A stretch of 45,544 nt of DNA, from assembly GCF_001911425.1 (NCBI RefSeq), contig NZ_MPPL01000001.1:4925947-4971490 (forward strand), read 5' to 3'. A model generated the notes under the pieces. The model had not been told where the DNA came from. It did not search any database and worked only from the letters and a program-made list of their open reading frames with translations. Every line of letters begins with the position of its first letter. Position 1 is the first letter of the stretch. This document shows positions 37,759 through 45,544 of this stretch, piece after piece. The translations under genes were made by a program, and so were the position numbers. This DNA is from Mucilaginibacter polytrichastri (GTDB lineage: Bacteria; Bacteroidota; Bacteroidia; Sphingobacteriales; Sphingobacteriaceae).

Positions 37759-40650
37759 TTACTTTAATATCTCCCTGATATCATCGGCAGTAAGCGTTTT
37801 AATAAAGCTTTCTTCGGTGGTGATGAGTGCGCGGGCTACGCTGAGCTTGCGTTGTTGTAAGGCCAGTATTTTTTCCTCTACCGTATCTTTAGTAATAAAT
37901 TTATAGATGAAGATATTCTTTGTCTGGCCAATACGGTGCGTACGGTCAATGGCCTGCTGTTCAATAGCCGGGTTCCACCACGGGTCGAGGATGAACACAT
38001 AGTCGGCACTGGTAAGGTTAAGCCCTACCCCACCTGCTTTTATCGAAATCAGGAATACACTCGTTTTTTCATCCTCCTGGAAATTCTTAACCACATCGCC
38101 CCGGTTTTGGGTACTGCCGTCGAGATACGCATAGCTAATATCCTGCTTATCCAGATAATCGCGGTAAATGCTCAGCTGCTTAACAAACTGGGAAAAGATC
38201 AGCACCTTATGCCCGGCTTCGAGCACGTTGGTGAGGGTATGTACCACATCCTCAAACTTACCAGAGTCGCCCTCGTAAGCCTCATCTATCATAGACGGAT
38301 GGTTAGCAATTTGCCGCAGCTTGGTTAAGCCCTGCAATACCTGGATCTGGCTTTGCACAAACGTACCGGCCTCCAGGCCTTGCAGCAATTCGTTCCGGTA
38401 TTCTGATTTTACCTTTTCGTAAACCTCGGCCTGTTCGTCACTCATCTGGCAATAAAACAGATGCTCGGTTTTAGGTGGCAGCTCGGTGGCCACCTGCTCT
38501 TTGGTACGGCGAAGTACAAAGGGCTTTATTAGTATTTGCAGCTTATGGGCCTTGTCTTCGTCTTTTTTCTTTTCTATCGGGGTAACAAACTCATCCAGGA
38601 AATATTTCTGACTACCTAATAACCCCGGATTAATGAACGACATCTGCGTCCATAAATCATTTACCGAATTCTCTACCGGGGTACCGCTCAATATCAGTTT
38701 AAAGCGCGACTTTAACTGCTTAACCGCCTGGTATGATTTTGATGAGGGGTTTTTAATGTTCTGGCTCTCATCCAATATCGTGTAATCGAACACAAAATCT
38801 TTCAACAGCTCTATATCTATCCGGCTAACACCGTAGGTGGTAACTACTACATCATAATTGGCAAAAACCTCGGCATGTTTATAACGAAAGTTACCGGTAT
38901 GCACCATTAGCCTCAACTGGGGCGTAAACTTTTTAGCCTCGTTAATCCAGTTATAGATCAGCGATGTGGGCATAATTAGCAGCGAAGTGCTTTTGGTACC
39001 GTTGGCTTCAGCCTCTTCTTTATTTTTTTGCAATAGGGCTAAGGTCTGGATGGTTTTACCCAAACCCATATCATCGGCCAAACAGCCGCCAAAATGGAAT
39101 TTCTTTAAAAAATGGAACCAATTATAACCTGCTTTTTGGTAACTGCGCAAGCTTCCGTTAAAGTTCTCCGGCATCGGGATATCTTCCAGATCATCAAAAT
39201 CTGTTAGCTTTTGCAGCTTGCGGCTCATGGTAATGCTGGCCAGCTCGCCTTCGGCCAATTCATTGATGAGGCCGATGTGATGTTTCTTTAATTTCAGTTC
39301 CTGGTTGCCATCGCTAAAATGGAGCAGGTTGCTGTATTGCGAAAACCATTTTTCGGGAATCACTGCTATCTCGCCCGAAGGCAGCATAAATTCCTTCTTC
39401 CGGTTCAGGATGTGGTTACGCAGCTCGATAAACGGAATCTGGTATGGGCCGAAATATACCACGGCATAAATATCGAACCAGTCGTTACGCTCGCTTACCT
39501 GCAAATCTATTTTGCTGCTGCCAAACAGGTAGCGCTTGTTACCTTCGGGCTGCTCTATAATAAAACCTTCGGCCTGCAGCTCGTCGTGGTGCTGGTTAAG
39601 CCATTCCAGTACAGAAAAAGCGCGGTCGCCGTCGTCGCCCATATCAACCTCCAGGTTTTGAAACAGGGACGATGCCGGTTTAAGGCCCATATTTTCCAGA
39701 ATTTGTAGCTTGCCTTTCTCCCAGGTAACAGAACGTTTAATGCGATGAAACAGGTAATCATCATCATGATGTTCTATCCTAACCGAAACCTGCCTGCCAT
39801 CCCCGTAAGGGAAAATATAGCCGGCATATCTGAAATACAGCTGCAGCTGCGATGTGCCGCCATCTACAATAATTGGTTTCAGCATGGGCACGGCATCGTA
39901 CTTTTCGGTATTAATGGTGAAGCCTTCGGCGTGTACATGGTGCTTCTCAATAAGCGGCGCTACAAAACGCTCCATATACGATTGCTCGGATGTACGCGGA
40001 ATAGCGATGAACCGCTTATTTAAAAACGGCAGTAGTTTTTTGCCCTCAATATCTTTTTCGAAGTAATATAATGTGTCATCCAGCAGCAGCCAGGCTGGTT
40101 GGTTACAAACTATTTCGGCACCTTTAAACATAAACTCAATGCGCATGTTCTGGTACTTAATGGTTGGATAATACCTAATCTCGGTTTCATTACGTTTAAA
40201 ATGGAACAGAATGGTAGCAGCTTCTGTGGCAATATTAAGCTTGCGGCCGGCCGGGTAGCCTTCTTTACTCATCAGGTAAATTTCCTTATCACGCACCGAA
40301 TTAAACACCTCGGCCATTTTCTTCTCAATCTTCGGGCGAATAACATCGAACAATTGCTCGTTAAACACCTTACTGAAAAACTCGTACGGGCGGATGGGTT
40401 TCTTATAATATTTTTTGATAATGTTGCCCTGCTCAATGTCCTCTAAAACTTTAATCAGCTTAAAATCGCTTTCGTTTAAGCAACTGCTAAACTCTGATGC
40501 CGTATTAGAAAAAAGACGCTGGTAGGTAAGCGAAAATTCGCCATTGGGGTTAAGCTGCACAATGTGCGGCTCTATTACATAAGACAGGTACTCGTGCCTG
40601 GCGAGGGAGTAAATAATCTGGCAGGGTTTGGTACTGTCTACGCGCAACAT
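37759..40650 (-). CDS. SNF2-family DEAD/DEAH-box helicase
   Basis: A large Swi2/Snf2 ATPase, 963 residues from ATG 40650. The N-terminal half (about 1-500) is a bacterial SNF2-associated region. The motor follows: motif I DDMGLGKTIQTL near residue 525, motif II DESQNIKN, motif III LSGTPVENSVNDLW, then helicase C-terminal motifs KVLIFSQF, SIKAGGVGLNLTSADYV and DRTHRIGQ. Such enzymes move along DNA or remodel nucleoprotein; RapA is a distant relative. A longer start at 40719 would place a -7 box inside the gene, so 40650 is preferred. It is a single gene. Confidence 0.94.
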   Translation of the reverse strand: MLRVDSTKPCQIIYSLARHEYLSYVIEPHIVQLNPNGEFSLTYQRLFSNTASEFSSCLNESDFKLIKVLEDIEQGNIIKKYYKKPIRPYEFFSKVFNEQLFDVIRPKIEKKMAEVFNSVRDKEIYLMSKEGYPAGRKLNIATEAATILFHFKRNETEIRYYPTIKYQNMRIEFMFKGAEIVCNQPAWLLLDDTLYYFEKDIEGKKLLPFLNKRFIAIPRTSEQSYMERFVAPLIEKHHVHAEGFTINTEKYDAVPMLKPIIVDGGTSQLQLYFRYAGYIFPYGDGRQVSVRIEHHDDDYLFHRIKRSVTWEKGKLQILENMGLKPASSLFQNLEVDMGDDGDRAFSVLEWLNQHHDELQAEGFIIEQPEGNKRYLFGSSKIDLQVSERNDWFDIYAVVYFGPYQIPFIELRNHILNRKKEFMLPSGEIAVIPEKWFSQYSNLLHFSDGNQELKLKKHHIGLINELAEGELASITMSRKLQKLTDFDDLEDIPMPENFNGSLRSYQKAGYNWFHFLKKFHFGGCLADDMGLGKTIQTLALLQKNKEEAEANGTKSTSLLIMPTSLIYNWINEAKKFTPQLRLMVHTGNFRYKHAEVFANYDVVVTTYGVSRIDIELLKDFVFDYTILDESQNIKNPSSKSYQAVKQLKSRFKLILSGTPVENSVNDLWTQMSFINPGLLGSQKYFLDEFVTPIEKKKDEDKAHKLQILIKPFVLRRTKEQVATELPPKTEHLFYCQMSDEQAEVYEKVKSEYRNELLQGLEAGTFVQSQIQVLQGLTKLRQIANHPSMIDEAYEGDSGKFEDVVHTLTNVLEAGHKVLIFSQFVKQLSIYRDYLDKQDISYAYLDGSTQNRGDVVKNFQEDEKTSVFLISIKAGGVGLNLTSADYVFILDPWWNPAIEQQAIDRTHRIGQTKNIFIYKFITKDTVEEKILALQQRKLSVARALITTEESFIKTLTADDIREILK

Positions 40651-40694
40651 AAATTTGGTAAAAAATTTATTGAAGCTACAGTAAAGAAAAAATT

Positions 40695-40702
40695 CAAACG
40701 TA
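40695..40702 (-). promoter_or_regulatory. Putative -7 element of the SNF2 helicase gene (TACGTTTG)
   Basis: Exact match to TAnnTTTG on the minus strand, 44 bases before the chosen start codon. A TTG lies only 14 bases further upstream, so the -33 box is uncertain. Confidence 0.35.
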
Positions 40703-40844
40703 GTTAGAAAATGTAGCAACTAAAAGCATTTGAGCCATTATTTTTGCCAACAGTGTTAATAAACACCTAAATGTTGACGTTCCGAAATTTTATTACCCTA
40801 TTGCTGAATTTATTAGTTAATAGTTGCAAGGCGATCGCTTGTTT

Positions 40845-42807
40845 TTACCTGGCAATAAACACCCAGCCAGATTGTTTCGGCAAATCATCCTCCTGTAAGT
40901 CTATTATATAATAATAGGTACCCACAGGCAGTAGTGCGCCATTAAAAGTACCATCCCACGGAATGCCGTAGCCCCTGCTTTGAAATACCTGCTGGCCATA
41001 GCGGTTAAATACACGGACCAAAGCATTGGGGTAAGTTTCAATATTTTTGATGTCCCATTTATCGTTAGTTCCGTCTCCATTGGGCGAAAACGCATTGGGT
41101 ATGGTTAACTGTTGATAAACCCTTACAAAAACATCACTGGTGCTGATACCGCAACCCACAGCAGATTTGACAAGGAGCCTGTAAGTGATATCTTGAGGCG
41201 GCTTGGCTATTGGTGTTAAAGAAGTTGGATCATCAAGGAAATACGGCGATGTCCAATCCGCTGATGTCCAAAAATGACTTACACCGTCACCCTGCGCTGT
41301 TCCGTTTAGCTTTACGGCTTGGCCCGCAAATATTTTAATGGTTTTCCCGGCATTAGCTACCGGGTTTTTCAAAACAGTAACAGTAACCGAAGCCGGCGGT
41401 ACCGGGGCACTACAACCGTCGTTACTTACGGTAAGCGTATAGGTAGTAGTTATAGCCGGCGTTGCAACGGGGTTGGCAATATCATCATGATCCAGCCCTG
41501 CTGACGGGCTCCATTTATAATGGGTAGTGTTAAGTGCATGTGCCATCAATTGTACACTGCCGCCTTCGCAAACAGGTGCTGGTTGCGTTATTGGGTCTAT
41601 CGTTGCGGGTTGGTAAACGGTAACGGTAGTACTTGTAAAAGTTGGGCAGCCATTGGTGGTTATTGTTAAATGGTAGATGCCGCCATCGCTTACAATAGCA
41701 GCTGGAGTAATTGTTGGATTTGGGCCCGGATAATGAGTGCCGTTCGGCGCAGTCCAGTCATAAGTATCGCCACCAGTAGCACTTAACTGCAAGGGCAACC
41801 CCCACGCAGATAGCGGCAGTTGACGCCAGCGTATTTGCAGGATAAGCATATACGTTGATGGTAAGCGGATCAGAATAAATAATGCAATTGGACGACGTTT
41901 TTGTACCATCCAATACTCCAATGCGGTACTGATAGATTCCTGCGGCGGCATTGGGCATATCCACAGTGAGTTTCGCGGCAGTTTGTCCTGCTATATTATT
42001 CCACCCATTACCATCATTCTTATTTAATTGCCATTGATAGGTTGGCGTTGTGTAACCGTTCTGGCTGGCAATTAGCGTGTAATTTACCGGGTCGCCGGCA
42101 CATTTGCTTTGGGATGCAGTGTTGCCAACACTTGCAAAACCTGTTTCTATAACGGGGCCGTAAGGGCTAAAGGTAATATCATCCAATGCAAGATCATTTC
42201 CATTACCACCAGGGGCATTATTGCGCATTTCAATAATAATATCGCCCGATGCCGGCGAAGTAAATGTGACCCCGTATGGCATCCACTGGTTATTGAATTG
42301 TGACGGTATTGGCATAGTATTATACGTAGCTAATGCGTTCCTATCTTTATCTAAAATGCGAAATGTGATATTAGGCTCTATAAAACCATTAGTTTGGGGT
42401 AAAGCCCTCAATACATTCATTATATAGGCATTAAACAGGTAAGGTGTATTGGGGCAAAAATTACTTCCTGCTATTGTTTTAGTGTAAAACACACTGGGGG
42501 TTATTGATGCATTAATTAACATAAAGTATCCGTTAGGGTCACCTGTATGATCGCTGTGAATTACTTGCCAGCTACTGTTAAAGCACCCTCCCGTTGAATT
42601 AGTAATAGTGTAAAATTCATCGTCCGGACATGAGCTTGGAGTAAATTTCATGTTGGTAACACCCGCATCCAATGCCTTCCCGGGTTCAGAGCCTGCACCA
42701 AATGTTTCATTAACAACCGGCTTACCCAAACTGCCCAGTTGTGCACGGGCTGGTAATGCAAAAGCCAAACAACCTGCTAATAATAAAACCGAAATAAATG
42801 AGCGCAT
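40845..42807 (-). pseudogene. Frameshifted T9SS-secreted protein with Ig/PKD-like repeats
   Basis: Two overlapping reading frames form one gene. The 5' part (42807 to about 41800) has a signal peptide (MRSFISVLLLAGCLAFALPARA) and a lectin/jelly-roll-like domain (PNGYFMLINAS, LDDITFSPYG), then Ig-like repeats. The 3' part continues Ig/PKD-like repeats (GGDTYDWTAPNGTHYP, VCEGGSVQLMA, TTYTLTVSNDGCS) and ends in a gliding-motility-type C-terminal domain (IPNAFSPNGDGTNDKWDI ... RYGQQVF), the type B signal for the type IX secretion system. The frames join at a C5 run (41799-41803); four C would restore one ORF of 653 residues. It is either a true frameshift or a homopolymer sequencing error. Confidence 0.85.
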
Positions 42808-42913
42808 TAGGTTAAGCGCAGAAAATTACGCCGGTAGTAAAAGTACTAATTTCATCGCTTGATGAAATATTATTTCTCCACTTATCCGCAAGTATTCAGG
42901 CAGTTACTCCTAA

Positions 42914-43705
42914 TTAATCTAAAGTAATCTCTCCTTCAAATACTTTTACAGCCGGGCCTTCTAAAAAGATGTTGGTAAAGTGCCTGCCATCGTTATTAAA
43001 GCGAATGTTTAAATCTCCGCCCAAAACTTTAATAGGTGTGCTAATGGTACCTGTTTGGCCGTTATGTTTGGCCATTGCTAAGGCAACTGCTGTAACACCG
43101 GTACCGCAGGCATACGTTTCGTCTTCTACACCGCGCTCAAAGGTGCGTACAAAGTAACCGCCGTTATCGGCAGCTTCAACAAAATTTACATTGATGCCCT
43201 TTTCGGCGTAGGTTGCATTATTGCGGATGGCATAACCTTCGTGATAAACGTCTTTTTCTTTTAAGCCCGTGGTTAGCTGCACATAATGCGGCGAACCGGT
43301 GTCTAGAACATAGGCTTCGGCATCGCGGTTAATATCCTCCACGTCTATCATTTGCAGGCTTACCCAATCGCCGCTTGCTGCAATTTTGGCATAATGCGGG
43401 CCATCTACTGCCAAAAAGTTGGTTTCGGTGTCAATTACATTCAGGTATTGGGCAAAGGCTACGATACAACGGCCGCCGTTACCGCACATACTGCTGGGCT
43501 GGCCATCTGCATTATAGTATACCATCTTAAAATCATACCCGGGTTCGTTCTCTAAAAACATAGCACCATCACCTCCAACGCCAAAGCGACGGTCGCACAA
43601 CCGGGCCACAAAAGCCGGATTATGATGATTTACCGTGTTTTCACGATTATCAACCAGTATAAAATCATTACCGGCCCCCTGGTATTTATAGAATTGTAAT
43701 TTCAC
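42914..43705 (-). CDS. dapF: Diaminopimelate epimerase
   Basis: Converts LL- to meso-diaminopimelate for lysine and peptidoglycan synthesis. The two catalytic cysteines are present: C74 in SSMCGNGGRC and C200 in TYACGTGVTAV. The N-terminus MKLQFYKYQGAGNDFILVDNR is characteristic. 263 residues, complete. It is a single gene, divergent from htrA. Confidence 0.97.
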   Translation of the reverse strand: MKLQFYKYQGAGNDFILVDNRENTVNHHNPAFVARLCDRRFGVGGDGAMFLENEPGYDFKMVYYNADGQPSSMCGNGGRCIVAFAQYLNVIDTETNFLAVDGPHYAKIAASGDWVSLQMIDVEDINRDAEAYVLDTGSPHYVQLTTGLKEKDVYHEGYAIRNNATYAEKGINVNFVEAADNGGYFVRTFERGVEDETYACGTGVTAVALAMAKHNGQTGTISTPIKVLGGDLNIRFNNDGRHFTNIFLEGPAVKVFEGEITLD

Positions 43706-43821
43706 TTTGGATATTAAAATAAGTAATGTTGCAATAGCTGCGCCAAACTTGCTTCATATTAAGCTGTTTGACCCATAAGCCCATTTTAACATTTTTTAAC
43801 AAATTTGCGAATAACTTCTTA

Positions 43822-43853
43822 TTGTTCATACCGTCTTAATGGTATTAAATTTG
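43822..43853 (+). promoter_or_regulatory. Predicted promoter of the htrA gene
   Basis: TTG -33 box at 43822-43824 and exact -7 box TAAATTTG at 43846-43853, 21 bases apart. The start site would be near 43860, giving a leader of about 36 bases. No alternative sigma-factor box is recognisable. Confidence 0.5.
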
Positions 43854-43895
43854 ACTATTTAGTTTCACAACAAATAAAGTAAGTAAAAATTATAT

Positions 43896-45452
43896 ATGAG
43901 AAAGATAGGTTTAACATTGTTAACCGCCTTTGTTGGCGGGGCAATGGCGCTCGGTACCTATAAGGTATTTGAAAACAAGGCTCAAAACAGCATGAGTTTC
44001 GAAGATCGCCAAAAAGTTTATTTCGCCAGCAACAAATCAGCCGCCATTACATCGTCGGCCGGGGAAGTTGATTTTACACAAGCTGCAGCAGCAGTAACGC
44101 CAGCTGTGGTTTATATTCGTACTACTTATGCCGCCTCTGCAAGCAACGGCGGCCGTGACCAGCAAATGGAAGATCTGTTTGGCCAAATGTTTGGCCAGCG
44201 TGCCCGTCCGCGTTCGTCACAGCCGCAAATGGCGTCAGGTTCAGGCGTAATAATTTCGCCCGATGGTTATATTGTAACTAATAACCACGTGGTAGAAAAG
44301 GCTGATAAAATTACCGTGGCCTTAAATGACCACCGCACCTACCAGGCCAAAGTGATTGGTACCGACCCCAATACAGACCTGGCACTGATTAAGATTACGG
44401 CCACTAACCTGCCAATTGTAAAATTTGGCAACTCTGACGATGCACGCGTGGGCGAATGGGTATTAGCTGTAGGTAATCCCTTCAACTTAACATCAACCGT
44501 TACTGCAGGTATCATCAGCGCTAAAGGCCGTAACATCGGCATTATTGGCAGCGAAGATAACAGCGATGACGACAATCAAAGTCCGTTTGGGCCAACCCGT
44601 AACCAACCGAATGTGCCTAAGGTTAACAAAGCGATAGAATCATTTATCCAAACAGATGCTGCCATCAACCCGGGCAACAGCGGCGGTGCCTTAGTAAACA
44701 CCAAAGGCGAGTTAATTGGTATTAATTCGGCCATTGCATCACATACAGGCTCATATGAGGGTTATGGTTTTGCCATCCCGATTAACCTGGCCAAAAAAGT
44801 ATTGGATGATATTGAAAAATATGGCAGCGTAAAACGTGGTTATATTGGCGTAAGTTTCCAGGAGCTGAATGAAGATGCTGCCGAGAGACTGAATATTAAA
44901 ACCACCAATGGTTTATATGTAAGTGAACTGGTTGCTGGTGGCGGCGCAGAACAAGCAGGTATCCGTAAAGGTGATATCATAACCAAAGTAGATGGCACCA
45001 CCATTTATGAATCGTCTGACCTGCAAGAGCGCGTAGGCCGCTTACAACCTGGCGACAAAGTAAAACTAACCGTATTACGCGATGGTGGAACAAAAGAAAT
45101 TGCCGTAACGCTTAAAGGCGAGCCGGGTGCTGCCAACCGTGTAGCGGCCCGTTCAAAATCTGCCGAAGAATTGTATAACAAATTGGGTGCAAGCTTTAAA
45201 CCGCTTAGCCCGCAAGAAAAAACCAAACTGCACGTAAACAGTGGCGTAGTGGTAACCCAGGTACGCTCTGGTGGTTTCTTTGACGAAACCGATATACCGG
45301 TAGGTTCTGTAATTACCAGTATTAACAAACAGCCAATAAACGGTGTAGCCGATATTGACAAGGCCATAACCAATACCCGCAACGGCATGGTTATTATTAC
45401 CGGCGCATACCCCGATGGTACCAGCTTTAGCAATACTTTCCAGGTACAATAA
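43896..45452 (+). CDS. degP: Periplasmic serine protease HtrA/DegP (Do family)
   Basis: An envelope-stress protease and chaperone. The N-terminal hydrophobic segment (residues 5-20) is a signal peptide or anchor. The trypsin-like triad is H131 in VTNNHVVEKAD, D161 in DPNTDLALIKI and S262 in INPGNSGGALV. Two PDZ domains follow (about 315-405, with GYIGVSFQELNEDAAERL and AGIRKGDIITKVDG; and about 430-515). An acidic insertion (SEDNSDDDNQ) lies in the protease LA-loop region. 518 residues, complete. It has its own promoter and terminator. Confidence 0.96.
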   Translation: MRKIGLTLLTAFVGGAMALGTYKVFENKAQNSMSFEDRQKVYFASNKSAAITSSAGEVDFTQAAAAVTPAVVYIRTTYAASASNGGRDQQMEDLFGQMFGQRARPRSSQPQMASGSGVIISPDGYIVTNNHVVEKADKITVALNDHRTYQAKVIGTDPNTDLALIKITATNLPIVKFGNSDDARVGEWVLAVGNPFNLTSTVTAGIISAKGRNIGIIGSEDNSDDDNQSPFGPTRNQPNVPKVNKAIESFIQTDAAINPGNSGGALVNTKGELIGINSAIASHTGSYEGYGFAIPINLAKKVLDDIEKYGSVKRGYIGVSFQELNEDAAERLNIKTTNGLYVSELVAGGGAEQAGIRKGDIITKVDGTTIYESSDLQERVGRLQPGDKVKLTVLRDGGTKEIAVTLKGEPGAANRVAARSKSAEELYNKLGASFKPLSPQEKTKLHVNSGVVVTQVRSGGFFDETDIPVGSVITSINKQPINGVADIDKAITNTRNGMVIITGAYPDGTSFSNTFQVQ

Positions 45453-45470
45453 TTAAGGATGGATTATAAA

Positions 45471-45510
45471 ACAAGAAGACCCGGCCATAAGCCGGGTCTT
45501 CTTGTTTATT
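45471..45510 (+). terminator. Intrinsic terminator of htrA
   Basis: Perfect 15-bp stem ACAAGAAGACCCGGC / GCCGGGTCTTCTTGT (45471-45485 and 45491-45505), loop CATAA, then TTATT. It lies 18 bases past the htrA stop. Confidence 0.9.
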
Positions 45511-45544
45511 CAAACACTTGTCCTTCTGACGAAGGAAGAATCTT

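Noticed and set aside
40651..40719. Longer start of the SNF2 helicase
   Set aside because: It would overlap a TAnnTTTG -7 element, and the extra residues are low-complexity aromatic sequence.

Overview
The window looks like chromosome from a Bacteroidota bacterium, most likely Sphingobacteriaceae and close to Mucilaginibacter or Pedobacter (inference). The grounds are a type IX secretion C-terminal domain, flexirubin-type pigment genes including dar genes, very weak Shine-Dalgarno signals with several TAnnTTTG-type -7 boxes, and dispersed intergenic repeats of the kind common in that family. I see no rRNA, tRNA, IS element or CRISPR array. Nearly all of the DNA is coding.

Layout. 1-6.2 kb holds genome maintenance genes: rarA, an AlkA-type DNA glycosylase, a DUF1835 protein, and an overlapping pair of ATP-dependent DNA ligase and metallo-beta-lactamase-fold exonuclease. 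6.3-9.3 kb holds a Prc/Tsp-like periplasmic S41 protease and a small exported protein. 9.4-14.2 kb is a complete cyanophycin cassette: an isoaspartyl peptidase and a cyanophycinase on the minus strand, divergent from cyanophycin synthetase. 14.5-28.5 kb is a flexirubin (aryl polyene plus dialkylresorcinol) pigment cluster in two convergent operons. The plus operon encodes tyrosine ammonia-lyase, ketoreductase, two hotdog dehydratase subunits and four ketosynthase-like proteins. The minus operon encodes an exported protein, DarA, DarB, an unknown protein, a BtrH-like acyltransferase, an ABC exporter and an acyl carrier protein. 28.6-36.8 kb holds comB, gcvT, a glycosyltransferase, rnhB, a SpoIIE-type phosphatase, a GT2 glycosyltransferase overlapping a flippase-like membrane protein, and a dienelactone hydrolase. 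36.8-37.7 kb is a gene-poor stretch carrying three tandem copies of an unannotated 30-residue hydrophobic peptide gene. 37.8-45.5 kb holds an SNF2 helicase, a frameshifted T9SS cargo gene, dapF and an htrA/degP protease gene.

How the genes work together. In the pigment cluster, TAL makes the coumarate starter. The KS/KR/DH set would build the polyene chain, DarB/DarA/ACP would make the dialkylresorcinol, and the ABC transporter could export the product. The BtrH-like protein is a candidate for joining the two halves by an ester (inference). The starter-activating ligase, phosphopantetheinyl transferase, acyltransferases and outer-membrane export genes usual in such clusters are not in this window. 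In the cyanophycin cassette, CphA stores Asp/Arg, CphB releases beta-Asp-Arg dipeptides, and the isoaspartyl peptidase splits them.

The observations most worth a second look are the tandem 30-residue peptides (37118-37466), the two dehydratases with complementary missing catalytic residues, a repeat element that has become the C-terminus of the exonuclease, a 40-bp perfect palindrome at 3177-3216, and several families of dispersed intergenic repeats.
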